A stretch of 18,574 bases of DNA from Oscillospiraceae bacterium. Its GTDB lineage: Bacteria; Bacillota; Clostridia; Oscillospirales; Ruminococcaceae. The position numbers and the translations under genes were made by a program. The stretch's first letter is position 1, and the number at the start of each line of letters is the position of its first letter. Positions 1 through 6,965 of this stretch are shown one piece after another. The DNA lies in assembly GCA_016297675.1 (NCBI GenBank), contig JAEDGE010000023.1, forward strand, positions 1 through 18,574, written 5' to 3'. Under the pieces are notes generated by a model, which saw nothing but the letters and a program-made list of their open reading frames with translations, made no database searches and was not told where the DNA came from.

Positions 1-93
1 GGCAGACAGCGTAGCGAATCTGCCGGACGGTTCAGACAAGGTTTCCCTAAGAAATATGAAAATTGATTTGCGTGGTATAAAGAAGCATTACCA

Positions 94-543
94 ATGGATA
101 AAAAACATTTTTTTCATGTACAGAAGCGAACACTACTTGCCATCGCAGGCTGCGTATGGCTGCTTGCAGGCATCAATGTGGCACGTCTTGGCATACTGTC
201 CTATCAATGTATGAAAATCATTCGATGGTATCATCCCCTATTGTCAGTTGTAGTATTTACGCTATTTGGTTTCATGTTTTTCAAAATGAGCCTCAAACAT
301 ACAAAACGAATCCAGAGTTATCCCGAATCCACTCGTCCATTCTGGCATTTTTTTGATATCAAAGCGTACTGTATTATGGCGTTTATGATGGGCGGCGGAA
401 TCTGGCTGCGGTCATCCGGTCTGGTTCCAAATACGTTTATTGCCGTGTTTTATACAGGGCTTGGACTTGCACTGGCTGGCGTGATGTTCTGGATCATGTT
501 TGCAAGAAATTTCAATATGAAAAAATCAAAAGCAAGTGTATGA
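94..543 (+). CDS. Small four-helix integral membrane protein, unknown function
   Basis: This 149-residue protein has four hydrophobic segments, at about residues 13-33, 44-65, 88-108 and 113-136, separated by short basic loops. A Lys-rich C-terminal tail (KKSKAS) is probably cytosolic. No signal peptide cleavage site, enzyme motif or known fold was recognised, so only 'polytopic inner-membrane protein' is supported. The start at 94 has a weak AGAAG Shine-Dalgarno about 8 bases upstream. The DUF5131 gene follows 55 bases downstream on the same strand, so the two may share a transcript. No convincing promoter was seen in the 93 bases before it. Confidence 0.7.
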   Translation: MDKKHFFHVQKRTLLAIAGCVWLLAGINVARLGILSYQCMKIIRWYHPLLSVVVFTLFGFMFFKMSLKHTKRIQSYPESTRPFWHFFDIKAYCIMAFMMGGGIWLRSSGLVPNTFIAVFYTGLGLALAGVMFWIMFARNFNMKKSKASV

Positions 544-598
544 CAGGAAAATGGGTTGTAAATTTGCTCAATACTGAAAACCAAAAAGAGGAACCACT

Positions 599-1429
599 AT
601 GAACCAATCAGAACACCCCTATGCCGACTGGAATCCGTGGCATGGCTGCACCAAAATCAGCCCCGGCTGCAAATACTGTTATGTCTATCGTCAGGATGAA
701 ATGTACGGCAACACAACAGACAGCAGTCTTTGTCACAAAAATGCATCCTTTGATCTGCCGTTGAAAAGGAAACGAGACGGCACCTATAAGATTCCGTCCG
801 GCAAAATCGTATTCACCTGTTTTACTTCTGATTTCCTGCTGCCGGATGCAGATGCATGGCGTGCGGACTGCTGGAATATGATAAAACGCCGCAGCGACTG
901 CTGGTTCTATTTTTTCACCAAACGAATTGACAGATTGGAAGAATGTCTGCCAGATGACTGGGGAGATGGATATGACAATGTTTTGATTGGATGCACCGTG
1001 GAAAATCAGGACAGAGCCGATTACAGGCTGCCGATTTTTCTTTCCCTTCCCATCAAACATAAATCCATCATCGTCGCTCCCATTCTGGAGAAAATCCACC
1101 TTTCTGCCTACCTGCATGACAGCATAGAGGAAGTTTCCGTCAGCGGAGAATCCGGTTCTGCTGCAAGACCGTGCAACTATGATTGGATTTTAGATTTAAG
1201 ACGACAGTGCATCGAAAAAAATATCCCGTTCCGGTTTCATCAGACGGGAGCCCATTTTATCAAAGATAAAAAGTTATACCAAATCAAACGCAAAGACCAG
1301 ATTTCTCAGGCAAGAAAAGCAAACATTGACTATCCAGTGGGAGCATATTTTATTCCAGAAAAATTTGTACAGAATTCCCAGCAAAATTCCTATCAGGAAT
1401 TAACGCTTTTTGATATAGAGGAAACATAA
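599..1429 (+). CDS. DUF5131 family protein (phage Gp37/Gp68-like, Cys-cluster protein)
   Basis: The protein has 276 residues. It opens with the family hallmark WNPWHGCTKISPGCKYCY (residues 11-28), which places Cys17, Cys24 and Cys27 in a CX6CX2C arrangement. This resembles a radical-SAM-type iron-sulfur cluster loop. Other family-like segments are FTKRIDRL near residue 106, the VSGESG segment near 180, and IPFRFHQTG near 210. The family is named after mycobacteriophage proteins Gp37/Gp68 and also occurs on bacterial chromosomes. Its biochemical role is not established, so any catalytic function is inference from the Cys motif. The start is supported by GAGGA six bases before the ATG. No other phage gene lies nearby, so an isolated acquired gene is possible. 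Confidence 0.85.
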   Translation: MNQSEHPYADWNPWHGCTKISPGCKYCYVYRQDEMYGNTTDSSLCHKNASFDLPLKRKRDGTYKIPSGKIVFTCFTSDFLLPDADAWRADCWNMIKRRSDCWFYFFTKRIDRLEECLPDDWGDGYDNVLIGCTVENQDRADYRLPIFLSLPIKHKSIIVAPILEKIHLSAYLHDSIEEVSVSGESGSAARPCNYDWILDLRRQCIEKNIPFRFHQTGAHFIKDKKLYQIKRKDQISQARKANIDYPVGAYFIPEKFVQNSQQNSYQELTLFDIEET

Positions 1430-1461
1430 CAATGTCGAGTAGAAAAACTTTGGAGGAAATC

Positions 1462-1610
1462 ATGAATAAAAAATCATATTGTTTTACAGATAATATTCGT
1501 TATAAAAATATTACTATTTTATATTAATAATAGTATGCGTTATATTTGGTGTTGATAGTATAAATGATTTAAGAAAAAATCTAAATAGGAGAAAAATCAA
1601 TGACAAATAA
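1462..1610 (+). pseudogene. Frameshifted small membrane-protein ORF
   Basis: A strong GGAGG at 1452-1456 stands five bases before an ATG at 1462. The frame runs 21 codons to a stop at 1525-1527. If one A is added to the A-run at 1504-1508, the reading continues into another frame without interruption to a stop at 1608-1610. That gives about 49 residues, with a hydrophobic segment (YYFILIIVCVIFGV) followed by a charged tail. This suggests a small single-pass membrane protein broken by a one-base indel in a homopolymer. The restored ORF would overlap the hpt start by 11 bases. Sequencing error, real decay and a chance ORF cannot be told apart here. No family was recognised. Confidence 0.35.
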
Positions 1611-2151
1611 AGAATTTCATCAAAATATCAAACGCATTTTGATTTCTGAATCAGAAATCAAAACAAAAATCAAAGAAACTGGTACACAAATTGGTCAGGA
1701 TTATGCAGGAAAGCCGCTTCTGTTGGTCAGCATTTTAAACGGTGCATTTGTATTTATGGCTGATTTGTGCCGTGCGATTCCCATTCCATGTGAAATCGCC
1801 TTTCTGTGCGTAAAAAGCTATTATAGTGGAACGGTTTCTTCTGGTACGGTAGAAATGGTCATGGATCTGAAACAGGACATCAGTCAATATCACGTTCTCA
1901 TCATAGAGGATATCATTGATACCGGACGCACGCTACACCATATCCTCCAACTGCTGAAGGCAAGAAATCCGCTTTCGCTGAAAGTGATTACCCTGCTGGA
2001 TAAGCCTGACCGCCGTGTGGTAGACCTGAAGCCAGACCGGTCTTTGTTCACCATTCCAGATGTTTTTGTCGTTGGATATGGACTGGACTGCGGCGAAATC
2101 TACCGCAACCTGCCCTATATTGCAGAATATGAAAATAATAAGTTGGAATAA
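1600..2151 (+). CDS. hpt: Hypoxanthine phosphoribosyltransferase
   Basis: This is a cytosolic purine salvage enzyme that converts hypoxanthine (and usually guanine) plus PRPP to IMP (GMP) and pyrophosphate. The 183 residues match the usual bacterial length. The PRPP-binding signature IIEDIIDTGRTL is at residues 101-112, with the paired acidic residues intact. The flexible catalytic loop SYYSGTVSSG is at 73-82, and the purine-contact C-terminal part FVVGYGLDCGEIYRNLPYI is at 156-174. AGGAG at 1587-1591, eight bases upstream, fixes the start. The next gene begins within about 10 bases, which implies co-transcription. The guanine/hypoxanthine preference cannot be read from sequence alone. Confidence 0.95.
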   Translation: MTNKEFHQNIKRILISESEIKTKIKETGTQIGQDYAGKPLLLVSILNGAFVFMADLCRAIPIPCEIAFLCVKSYYSGTVSSGTVEMVMDLKQDISQYHVLIIEDIIDTGRTLHHILQLLKARNPLSLKVITLLDKPDRRVVDLKPDRSLFTIPDVFVVGYGLDCGEIYRNLPYIAEYENNKLE

Positions 2152-2160
2152 AGGATGTTG

Positions 2161-2520
2161 ATGATGCAATATTTTGTAATGTTAGAAAATCAAAAAACGC
2201 TCCCTGTCACCATTAAATCAGTCTCCCCTTCCGGAGCTTATTTTATCGGATTCCATGAGGAAACTCCTGCCACATTCTATGTATACCGTGTTCTGAAAAC
2301 AGAAAATCATGCGATATATGGGCAAAAGGTTGTAAGCTGCCCCAATTTTTCTGATTTCAATGATATGCCGATTTTCAACGGGGTTGCATGGTTTGAAGAA
2401 TATGGCTTTGTAAAGTTTATTTTTACACAATGGGGAGAATTTGAATCAGAATGCTATCGCAGATATTTTGATCGGGAACTGTACGAACGCAAAAAGCAGG
2501 AACTTCATGGAAAAATATGA
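2161..2520 (+). CDS. Uncharacterised 119-residue soluble protein
   Basis: No family was recognised. The protein is soluble, rich in aromatic residues (many Phe/Tyr), and predicted to be mostly beta in its first 90 residues. It ends in a charged helical tail (YFDRELYERKKQEL). It has no signal peptide, membrane segment or obvious catalytic motif. AAAGG at 2150-2154 overlaps the hpt stop. An ATG at 2155 lies directly against it and is too close to be used. ATG 2161 (spacing 6) or 2164 (spacing 9) fits better, so 2161 is chosen. The tight junction with hpt suggests one transcript, but the function remains unknown. Confidence 0.65.
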   Translation: MMQYFVMLENQKTLPVTIKSVSPSGAYFIGFHEETPATFYVYRVLKTENHAIYGQKVVSCPNFSDFNDMPIFNGVAWFEEYGFVKFIFTQWGEFESECYRRYFDRELYERKKQELHGKI

Positions 2521-2548
2521 TAAATTACAGTAAAAGGGGTCTTGTATT

Positions 2549-3328
2549 ATGAATCATCAAGATTTAGAAAAAAAACGTGAGAGCATTCGTACAGTACTCA
2601 AAAAGATGTTCTCCATCACAGAAGATGCCGCTTCCAATGAAGAAATCCGAGACAGAATCCTATCGGGTGGAAAAATTACAGGAACAAACATGGTTGTTAT
2701 GGTTTGTGCGATTCTGATTGCTTCGGTTGGTTTGAATACCAATTCTATTGCCGTCATCATTGGTGCCATGCTGATTTCTCCGCTGATGGGCAGTATTCTT
2801 GCCATTGCTTACGGTACTGTGGCCAACGATGGCTATTTGATTGAACGGCATACCACTGGCTTTGCCGTTCAAATTGTAATGAGCATTGCAACCGCAACCA
2901 TTTATTTTCTGCTGTCCCCTATAAAAGAACCCACAGAACAATTGTTGGCAAGAACGAATCCAAATTTTTTTGATGTTCTGATTGCCGTAGCCGGCGGAAT
3001 TGCTGGCATTGTTGGGCAGACAAGACAGGATAAAGCAAATAATATCATCCCTGGTGTTGCCATTGCAACCGCTCTGATGCCGCCGCTCTGTACCTGTGGC
3101 TATGCCATTGCAAATCTCAATCTCCGAATGCTTCTGGGTGCCCTTTACTTATTTACAATCAACACCTATTTTATCTACATCTCCTCCGGTGTGATGCTAA
3201 CATTGCTGAAAACACCAAAGGTCAAGGCAATGACCTCAGAAGAGTGGAAAAAAACAAAAAAGAAAATGTACCGAAACACCTTGTTGGTATTGCTTCCGAT
3301 TATTTTGATTGCATTTACCATGAAATGA
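2549..3328 (+). CDS. DUF389 family multi-pass membrane protein
   Basis: The 259 residues carry the DUF389 signature. A soluble N-terminal helix region (residues 1-45) precedes a membrane core of about six segments, with the typical NSIAVIIGAMLISPLMGSI stretch at about 65-83. Further family-like segments are AVAGGIAGIVGQ near 146-157 and IIPGVAIATALMPPLCTCGYA near 166-186. The family is widespread and its substrate is unknown, so a transporter role is only inferred from topology. A good ribosome site, AAGGGG at 2534-2539, lies nine bases upstream of the ATG. The HD hydrolase gene follows after 11 bases, which suggests translation from the same message. Confidence 0.85.
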   Translation: MNHQDLEKKRESIRTVLKKMFSITEDAASNEEIRDRILSGGKITGTNMVVMVCAILIASVGLNTNSIAVIIGAMLISPLMGSILAIAYGTVANDGYLIERHTTGFAVQIVMSIATATIYFLLSPIKEPTEQLLARTNPNFFDVLIAVAGGIAGIVGQTRQDKANNIIPGVAIATALMPPLCTCGYAIANLNLRMLLGALYLFTINTYFIYISSGVMLTLLKTPKVKAMTSEEWKKTKKKMYRNTLLVLLPIILIAFTMK

Positions 3329-3339
3329 GATAGAAAAAT

Positions 3340-3771
3340 ATGATCTATACCCCTCTAATCAAAAAGGCATTAAAAATTGCATTTGCTGCCCATAAAAATC
3401 AGGTAGACAAAAGTGGGATTCCCTATATCTTTCATCCCTATGAAGTCGCACAGCAGATGACAACCGAATATGAAATCTGCACTGCCTTGCTCCATGATGT
3501 CATGGAAGACACGGATGTGACAACAGAAGATCTGCGAGCTGCTGGATTTCCAGAAAACATTTTGGAAGCTTTGCGATTGCTGACACATGATGAAACCGTG
3601 CCATATGAGGTATACATCCAAGCCATCAAAACCAATCCGCTTGCTCGTGCCGTGAAAATTGCAGATCTCACCCACAACAGCAACCCAGATCGACTAGACA
3701 TCATAGATCAAAAAGCAAAAGCAAGATTTCAAAAGTACGCAGAAGCAAAAAAATATCTTTGTGAAAAATAA
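3340..3771 (+). CDS. Small HD-domain hydrolase resembling the RelA/SpoT (MESH1-type) alarmone hydrolase domain
   Basis: This 143-residue single-domain protein has the motif order of the Rel/SpoT hydrolase domain. KSGIPYIFHP is at residues 24-33 (compare KSG-PYI-HP in Rel enzymes), LLHDVMED at 51-57 is the HD...ED core, and KIADLTHNSN at 106-115 replaces RLADRLHN. Metal ligands His32, His52, Asp53 and Asp109 and the catalytic-type Glu56-Asp57 are all present. No synthetase or TGS domain follows, so it would be a stand-alone hydrolase. By family knowledge, likely substrates are (p)ppGpp or a related nucleotide. Other small HD phosphohydrolases act on different nucleotides, so the substrate is uncertain. 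The Shine-Dalgarno is weak. It is the last gene before a strong terminator. Confidence 0.8.
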   Translation: MIYTPLIKKALKIAFAAHKNQVDKSGIPYIFHPYEVAQQMTTEYEICTALLHDVMEDTDVTTEDLRAAGFPENILEALRLLTHDETVPYEVYIQAIKTNPLARAVKIADLTHNSNPDRLDIIDQKAKARFQKYAEAKKYLCEK

Positions 3772-3772
3772 C

Positions 3773-3830
3773 AAAGCACGCACATCCTCGTAAAACTTAG
3801 TTGCTACGATGTGCGTGCTTTTATATTATT
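3773..3830. terminator. Bidirectional intrinsic terminator between convergent genes
   Basis: A perfect 14-bp stem (AAAGCACGCACATC at 3773-3786 with its complement at 3808-3821) is followed on the plus strand by a T-rich stretch. On the minus strand it is followed by T-rich sequence complementary to 3760-3772. It sits between the HD hydrolase stop and the stop of the convergent CAP-dockerin gene, so it can end both transcripts. Confidence 0.85.
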
Positions 3831-3858
3831 TTATCCATATTGGTTTCCTTTCCCCCTG

Positions 3859-4851
3859 TCACACTGCTCGAATTGGAAGCTTGTCCACCAACAAAATTAT
3901 AAATTGCAGCAATGCATCTGCATCTGTATCATCTACTACACTTGTGCCATCCATTTGATTACAATTTACAGATTCCATCTGCTTTCTGGTCAATCCAACT
4001 TGTCCTGCTAAATATTTGTTCAGAAAAATGGCATCTGATAAATCTACTTTTCCATCTAAATTACAATCTCCATAAATGATATCATTTTGCATAGTTGTGG
4101 TAATTGTAGTGCCAGTTGTAGTAGTTTCCGTCGTTGTCGTGGTAGTTTCTGTTGTCGTTTCTGTCGTTGTGGTAGTAGTAGTTTCTGTTGTTGTAGTGGT
4201 GGTTTCCGTTGTCGTTGTGGTTGTCGTAGTAGTTTCCGTTGTCGTTTCTGTCGTTGTCGTAGTGGTTTCTGTTGTCGTTTCTGTCGTTGTCGTAGTGGTT
4301 TCTGTTGTTGTCATAGTAGTTTGTACGGGTATGTATTCATTTTCAAACGGATTCTCAGACGAGAAAAAAATCAAGTCCCAATAGTAAAAATAATAATCTG
4401 GATCGTTTTCCTTATAATATACGCCGACTGCAAAATAATCATAACTTTCATTCAAAATGGTTTTCCGATGTCCAGCAGAATTCATCCAGCCTTCCACAAC
4501 ACTTTCCGGCGTATCATAACCAGCTGCAATATTTTCACCTGCGACACAATTCATATCTATGCCATATTCCCCTAAAATGGTATACCAAGGTGTGCCGTTT
4601 GGCCGACTGTGGGAATAAAGAGAAGTTAACTCTTCTGCACGCTTTCCACACATCTCTTGCAGAAGCGGTGCAGTCGGAATGGGAGAGATTCCATTTTCCT
4701 CTCGCATCTGATTGATTTGTGCAGATGCCACTTCTACAAATCTCTGTACATCAAATGCATTGTCTGCTGCTGTAACAACATGATATCTTGGAAACGGGAA
4801 ACAAATCGCTGCACATAATAGATAAATCAGCCCTTTTAATTTATCTTTCAT
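3859..4851 (-). CDS. Secreted CAP/SCP-domain protein with Thr/Glu linker and type I dockerin
   Basis: The protein has 330 residues. Residues 1-29 form a signal peptide, with probable cleavage after VTA. Residues 33-165 form a CAP (SCP/YkwD-type) domain with the typical SHSRPNG (80-86), GENIAAG (105-111) and GWMNSAGHR (121-129) motifs. Residues 178-253 are a linker of almost only Thr and Glu. Residues 260-327 are a type I dockerin. Its first calcium loop is canonical (Asp262, Asn264, Asp266, Asp270, Asp273), but the second is irregular. The dockerin implies attachment to a cohesin scaffoldin outside the cell. The substrate of the CAP domain is unknown. AGGGAGGTG lies five bases upstream of the ATG. 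The gene is monocistronic, with its own promoter and a shared terminator. Confidence 0.93.
   Translation of the reverse strand: MKDKLKGLIYLLCAAICFPFPRYHVVTAADNAFDVQRFVEVASAQINQMREENGISPIPTAPLLQEMCGKRAEELTSLYSHSRPNGTPWYTILGEYGIDMNCVAGENIAAGYDTPESVVEGWMNSAGHRKTILNESYDYFAVGVYYKENDPDYYFYYWDLIFFSSENPFENEYIPVQTTMTTTETTTTTTETTTETTTTTTETTTETTTTTTTTTETTTTTTETTTTTTTETTTETTTTTTETTTTGTTITTTMQNDIIYGDCNLDGKVDLSDAIFLNKYLAGQVGLTRKQMESVNCNQMDGTSVVDDTDADALLQFIILLVDKLPIRAV
4093..4320 (-). repeat. Low-complexity ACN/GAA codon repeat encoding the Thr/Glu linker
   Basis: About 76 consecutive codons encode Thr with Glu every four to ten residues, in an irregular TTTTE / TTTTTTE pattern. Synonymous Thr codons vary, so the DNA is less uniform than the protein. 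Such linkers are usually glycosylated and extended. Slippage or recombination could change the length between strains. Confidence 0.85.
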
Positions 4852-4894
4852 AGAAACACCTCCCTAAAGGAATTTTACGCTTTCATCCCTTCTT

Positions 4895-4923
4895 ATTTTA
4901 TCACATATAGAAAAAAGATTCAA
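4895..4923 (-). promoter_or_regulatory. Sigma-A promoter for the CAP-dockerin gene
   Basis: Read on the minus strand, TTGAAT (4918-4923) is followed after exactly 17 bases by TAAAAT (4895-4900). A TG one base before the -10 gives an extended -10. Transcription would start near 4888, about 37 bases before the ATG. Confidence 0.7.
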
Positions 4924-4988
4924 CCATATTTGCGTTAAAATTGTGAAGTATTACAAGAAAAACAAAAAATTTTTTTATGTAGAAAAGG

Positions 4989-5025
4989 AAAAACCGTACT
5001 GCAAAAAATCACAGTACGGTTTTTT
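4989..5025 (-). terminator. Intrinsic terminator of the acyl-CoA synthetase gene
   Basis: A 13-bp stem (CCGTACTG core at 4994-5001 pairing with 5012-5019, extended by A/T pairs) has a 10-base loop and a T-run on both strands. It lies about 50 bases after the synthetase stop, in the right orientation to end that transcript. Confidence 0.8.
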
Positions 5026-5073
5026 GATGGTTTGATACAACCTTTTACTTTTATATTTTAATCAGGCAGCCTA

Positions 5074-6750
5074 TTACTGATTTTCTGTCTTCTGGAAATT
5101 TTCCTTCCGAATCATAGCTCGTTTAATCTTACCGCCCAATGTCTTTGGCAATTCATCTACATACTCAATGATGCGAGGATACTTATAAGGTGCAGTGGTA
5201 TGCTTTACATGATTTTGCAGTTCCTTTGTGAGAGCATCACTCGGCTCATAGCCACGTGCCAGTACAACGGTTGCTTTTACTACATTACCACGAATCGGGT
5301 CAGGTGCAGCGGTAACCGCACACTCTACTACAGCCGGATGAGCAACCAATGCACTTTCTACCTCAAACGGCCCGATTCGATAACCGGAACACTTAATGAC
5401 ATCATCATTTCTGCCGACAAACCAGAAATATCCATCTTCATCCGGTTCAAACACGTCATGAGAGCAGTAAGTTCCATCGCCAAGGACTTCATCTGTCATT
5501 TCTGGATTCTGATAGTAACCAGTAAACAGACCAACTGGATAAGCCTCTTTCAGGTGCAGCATCGTCAAAGAACCGTGTTCGCCCGGCTTTGCCTCCTCAC
5601 CGTCATCGGTCAGCAAATGAATATCATACAGCGGAGCTGGTTTTCCGGTAGAACCCGGCTTTGGGGTCAACCAAGGGAAATTTGCAATCAGAACCGAACC
5701 TTCCGTCTGTCCGAATCCCTCTCGAATCTCCTTGCCAGTTAATTCTTTCCACTTATTGAATACTTCCGGATTCAATGGCTCACCAGCCGTTGCAAAATTT
5801 TCAATACTGGACAAATCGTAAGCAGCGACATCCTCTTGTAACATAAACCGATACATGGTGGGTGGTGCACAAAATGTTGTCAGCTTATAATCCTGCATCT
5901 TTTGCAGCAAATTGGTTGGAACAAATTTCTTCATATCATAAGCAAAAATAACCGCTCCGCAAATCCACTGACCATAAATCTTACCCCAACCGAACTTTCC
6001 CCAGCCGGAGTCTGAAACACTCATATGCAGCTTGTTTTCCTGTACCTGCTGCCAGTACTTTGCAGTTACAATATGCCCCAGCGGATGTGCATGGTTGTGC
6101 TGTACCATCTTTGGATTTCCAGTCGTACCAGAAGTAAAGTAAACAATTGCAACTTCATCTGCCTTGGTTGCAGCTTCTCCGGTCGGACGCGGAAATTCCG
6201 CTGAAAACTGTGCCATCTCAGCTGCAAAGTCATGCCAGCCATCCCGTTTGCCTGCAACCAGAATCTTGTGCCGAATACTGGGCACTTCCTTCTGTGCCGT
6301 CTCTACCTGCTCTACAACATAAGGATCGTCTACACAGACCATCGTGTAGATACCGGCACTGGTACCCCGATAAATCAAGTCCTTTGCAGAAAGCTGAAGA
6401 GAACCCGGAATCAAAATAGCACCGATTTTATGCAGTGCAACCGCACAAATCCAATATTCCCAGCGACGACGAAGAATCAGCATGACAACCGTTCCCTTCT
6501 GTATGCCGAGGTGCCGGAAATAATTTGCTGTCTGGTTCGAGAGACGAGAAATTTCTGTAAAGGTAAATGTCCGCTCCTCCCCGTCATCGTCACACCAAAC
6601 CAATGCTTTTTTCTCTGGTTCTTGCTTTGCCCACTCGTCTACAATGTCAAAACCGAAATTGAAATTCTCTGGTACATTGACACGGTAATTTTGCTTAAAG
6701 TCCTCGTAACTATCAAAATCAATACGAGGCAGATATTTGTCCAGTAACAT
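5074..6750 (-). CDS. AMP-forming acyl-CoA synthetase (acetyl/medium-chain acyl-CoA synthetase-like)
   Basis: This is an ANL-superfamily enzyme that activates a carboxylic acid with ATP to an acyl-adenylate and then to acyl-CoA. From the chosen start it has 558 residues. The P-loop YFTSGTTGNPK is at about 205-214, the adenylate-binding GFGQTEG near 345, the hinge/A8 motif SGYRIGPFEVE near 455-464, and the C-terminal catalytic Lys in LGGKIKR near 541. Overall it resembles medium-chain/ACSM-type ligases; the acid used is not readable. The ATG at 6750 (MLLDKYLP) looks like the natural start. An upstream in-frame ATG at 6801, with GGAAG five bases before it, would add 17 residues that look unrelated to the fold. 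The gene appears monocistronic. Confidence 0.9.
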   Translation of the reverse strand: MLLDKYLPRIDFDSYEDFKQNYRVNVPENFNFGFDIVDEWAKQEPEKKALVWCDDDGEERTFTFTEISRLSNQTANYFRHLGIQKGTVVMLILRRRWEYWICAVALHKIGAILIPGSLQLSAKDLIYRGTSAGIYTMVCVDDPYVVEQVETAQKEVPSIRHKILVAGKRDGWHDFAAEMAQFSAEFPRPTGEAATKADEVAIVYFTSGTTGNPKMVQHNHAHPLGHIVTAKYWQQVQENKLHMSVSDSGWGKFGWGKIYGQWICGAVIFAYDMKKFVPTNLLQKMQDYKLTTFCAPPTMYRFMLQEDVAAYDLSSIENFATAGEPLNPEVFNKWKELTGKEIREGFGQTEGSVLIANFPWLTPKPGSTGKPAPLYDIHLLTDDGEEAKPGEHGSLTMLHLKEAYPVGLFTGYYQNPEMTDEVLGDGTYCSHDVFEPDEDGYFWFVGRNDDVIKCSGYRIGPFEVESALVAHPAVVECAVTAAPDPIRGNVVKATVVLARGYEPSDALTKELQNHVKHTTAPYKYPRIIEYVDELPKTLGGKIKRAMIRKENFQKTENQ

Positions 6751-6825
6751 AATTATAAAACATCCTTTATCTGAATTGTATCCGGAATATAACGGTCTCA
6801 TGTTTTCTTCCAGATATACACTTTC

Positions 6826-6854
6826 ATTATAGCCAATTTTTTTTTTACTGTCAA
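6826..6854 (-). promoter_or_regulatory. Perfect-consensus sigma-A promoter for the acyl-CoA synthetase gene
   Basis: On the minus strand, TTGACA (6849-6854), a 17-base spacer containing ten consecutive A residues, and TATAAT (6826-6831) match the vegetative consensus at every position. Transcription would start near 6819. The leader is 18 bases to ATG 6801, or about 69 bases to ATG 6750. Confidence 0.88.
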
Positions 6855-6887
6855 GCTGTCCTTACATTTCCTTACAATTCAAACACC

Positions 6888-6920
6888 AATCCGGAGTATG
6901 GATGAAAAATACTCCGGATT
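6888..6920 (-). terminator. Hairpin after the parE-like gene, probable terminator
   Basis: A perfect 12-bp stem (AATCCGGAGTAT at 6888-6899 pairing with 6909-6920) with a nine-base loop lies about 45 bases after the parE-like stop. The T-run following on the minus strand is weak (GG interrupts it), so termination may be inefficient or need other factors. Confidence 0.6.
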
Positions 6921-6965
6921 TACTTATGATTACAAAGATTTCATCTATTTTCATAGGAACAAACA

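Noticed and set aside
2..214. Open frame running in from the window start
   Set aside because: It overlaps the membrane-protein gene by 121 bases, crosses a palindrome, and has no recognisable protein character. A truncated upstream gene cannot be excluded but is not supported.
4076..4384. Val/Ser-rich open frame on the plus strand
   Set aside because: It is the reverse reading of the Thr/Glu linker codons of the CAP-dockerin gene.
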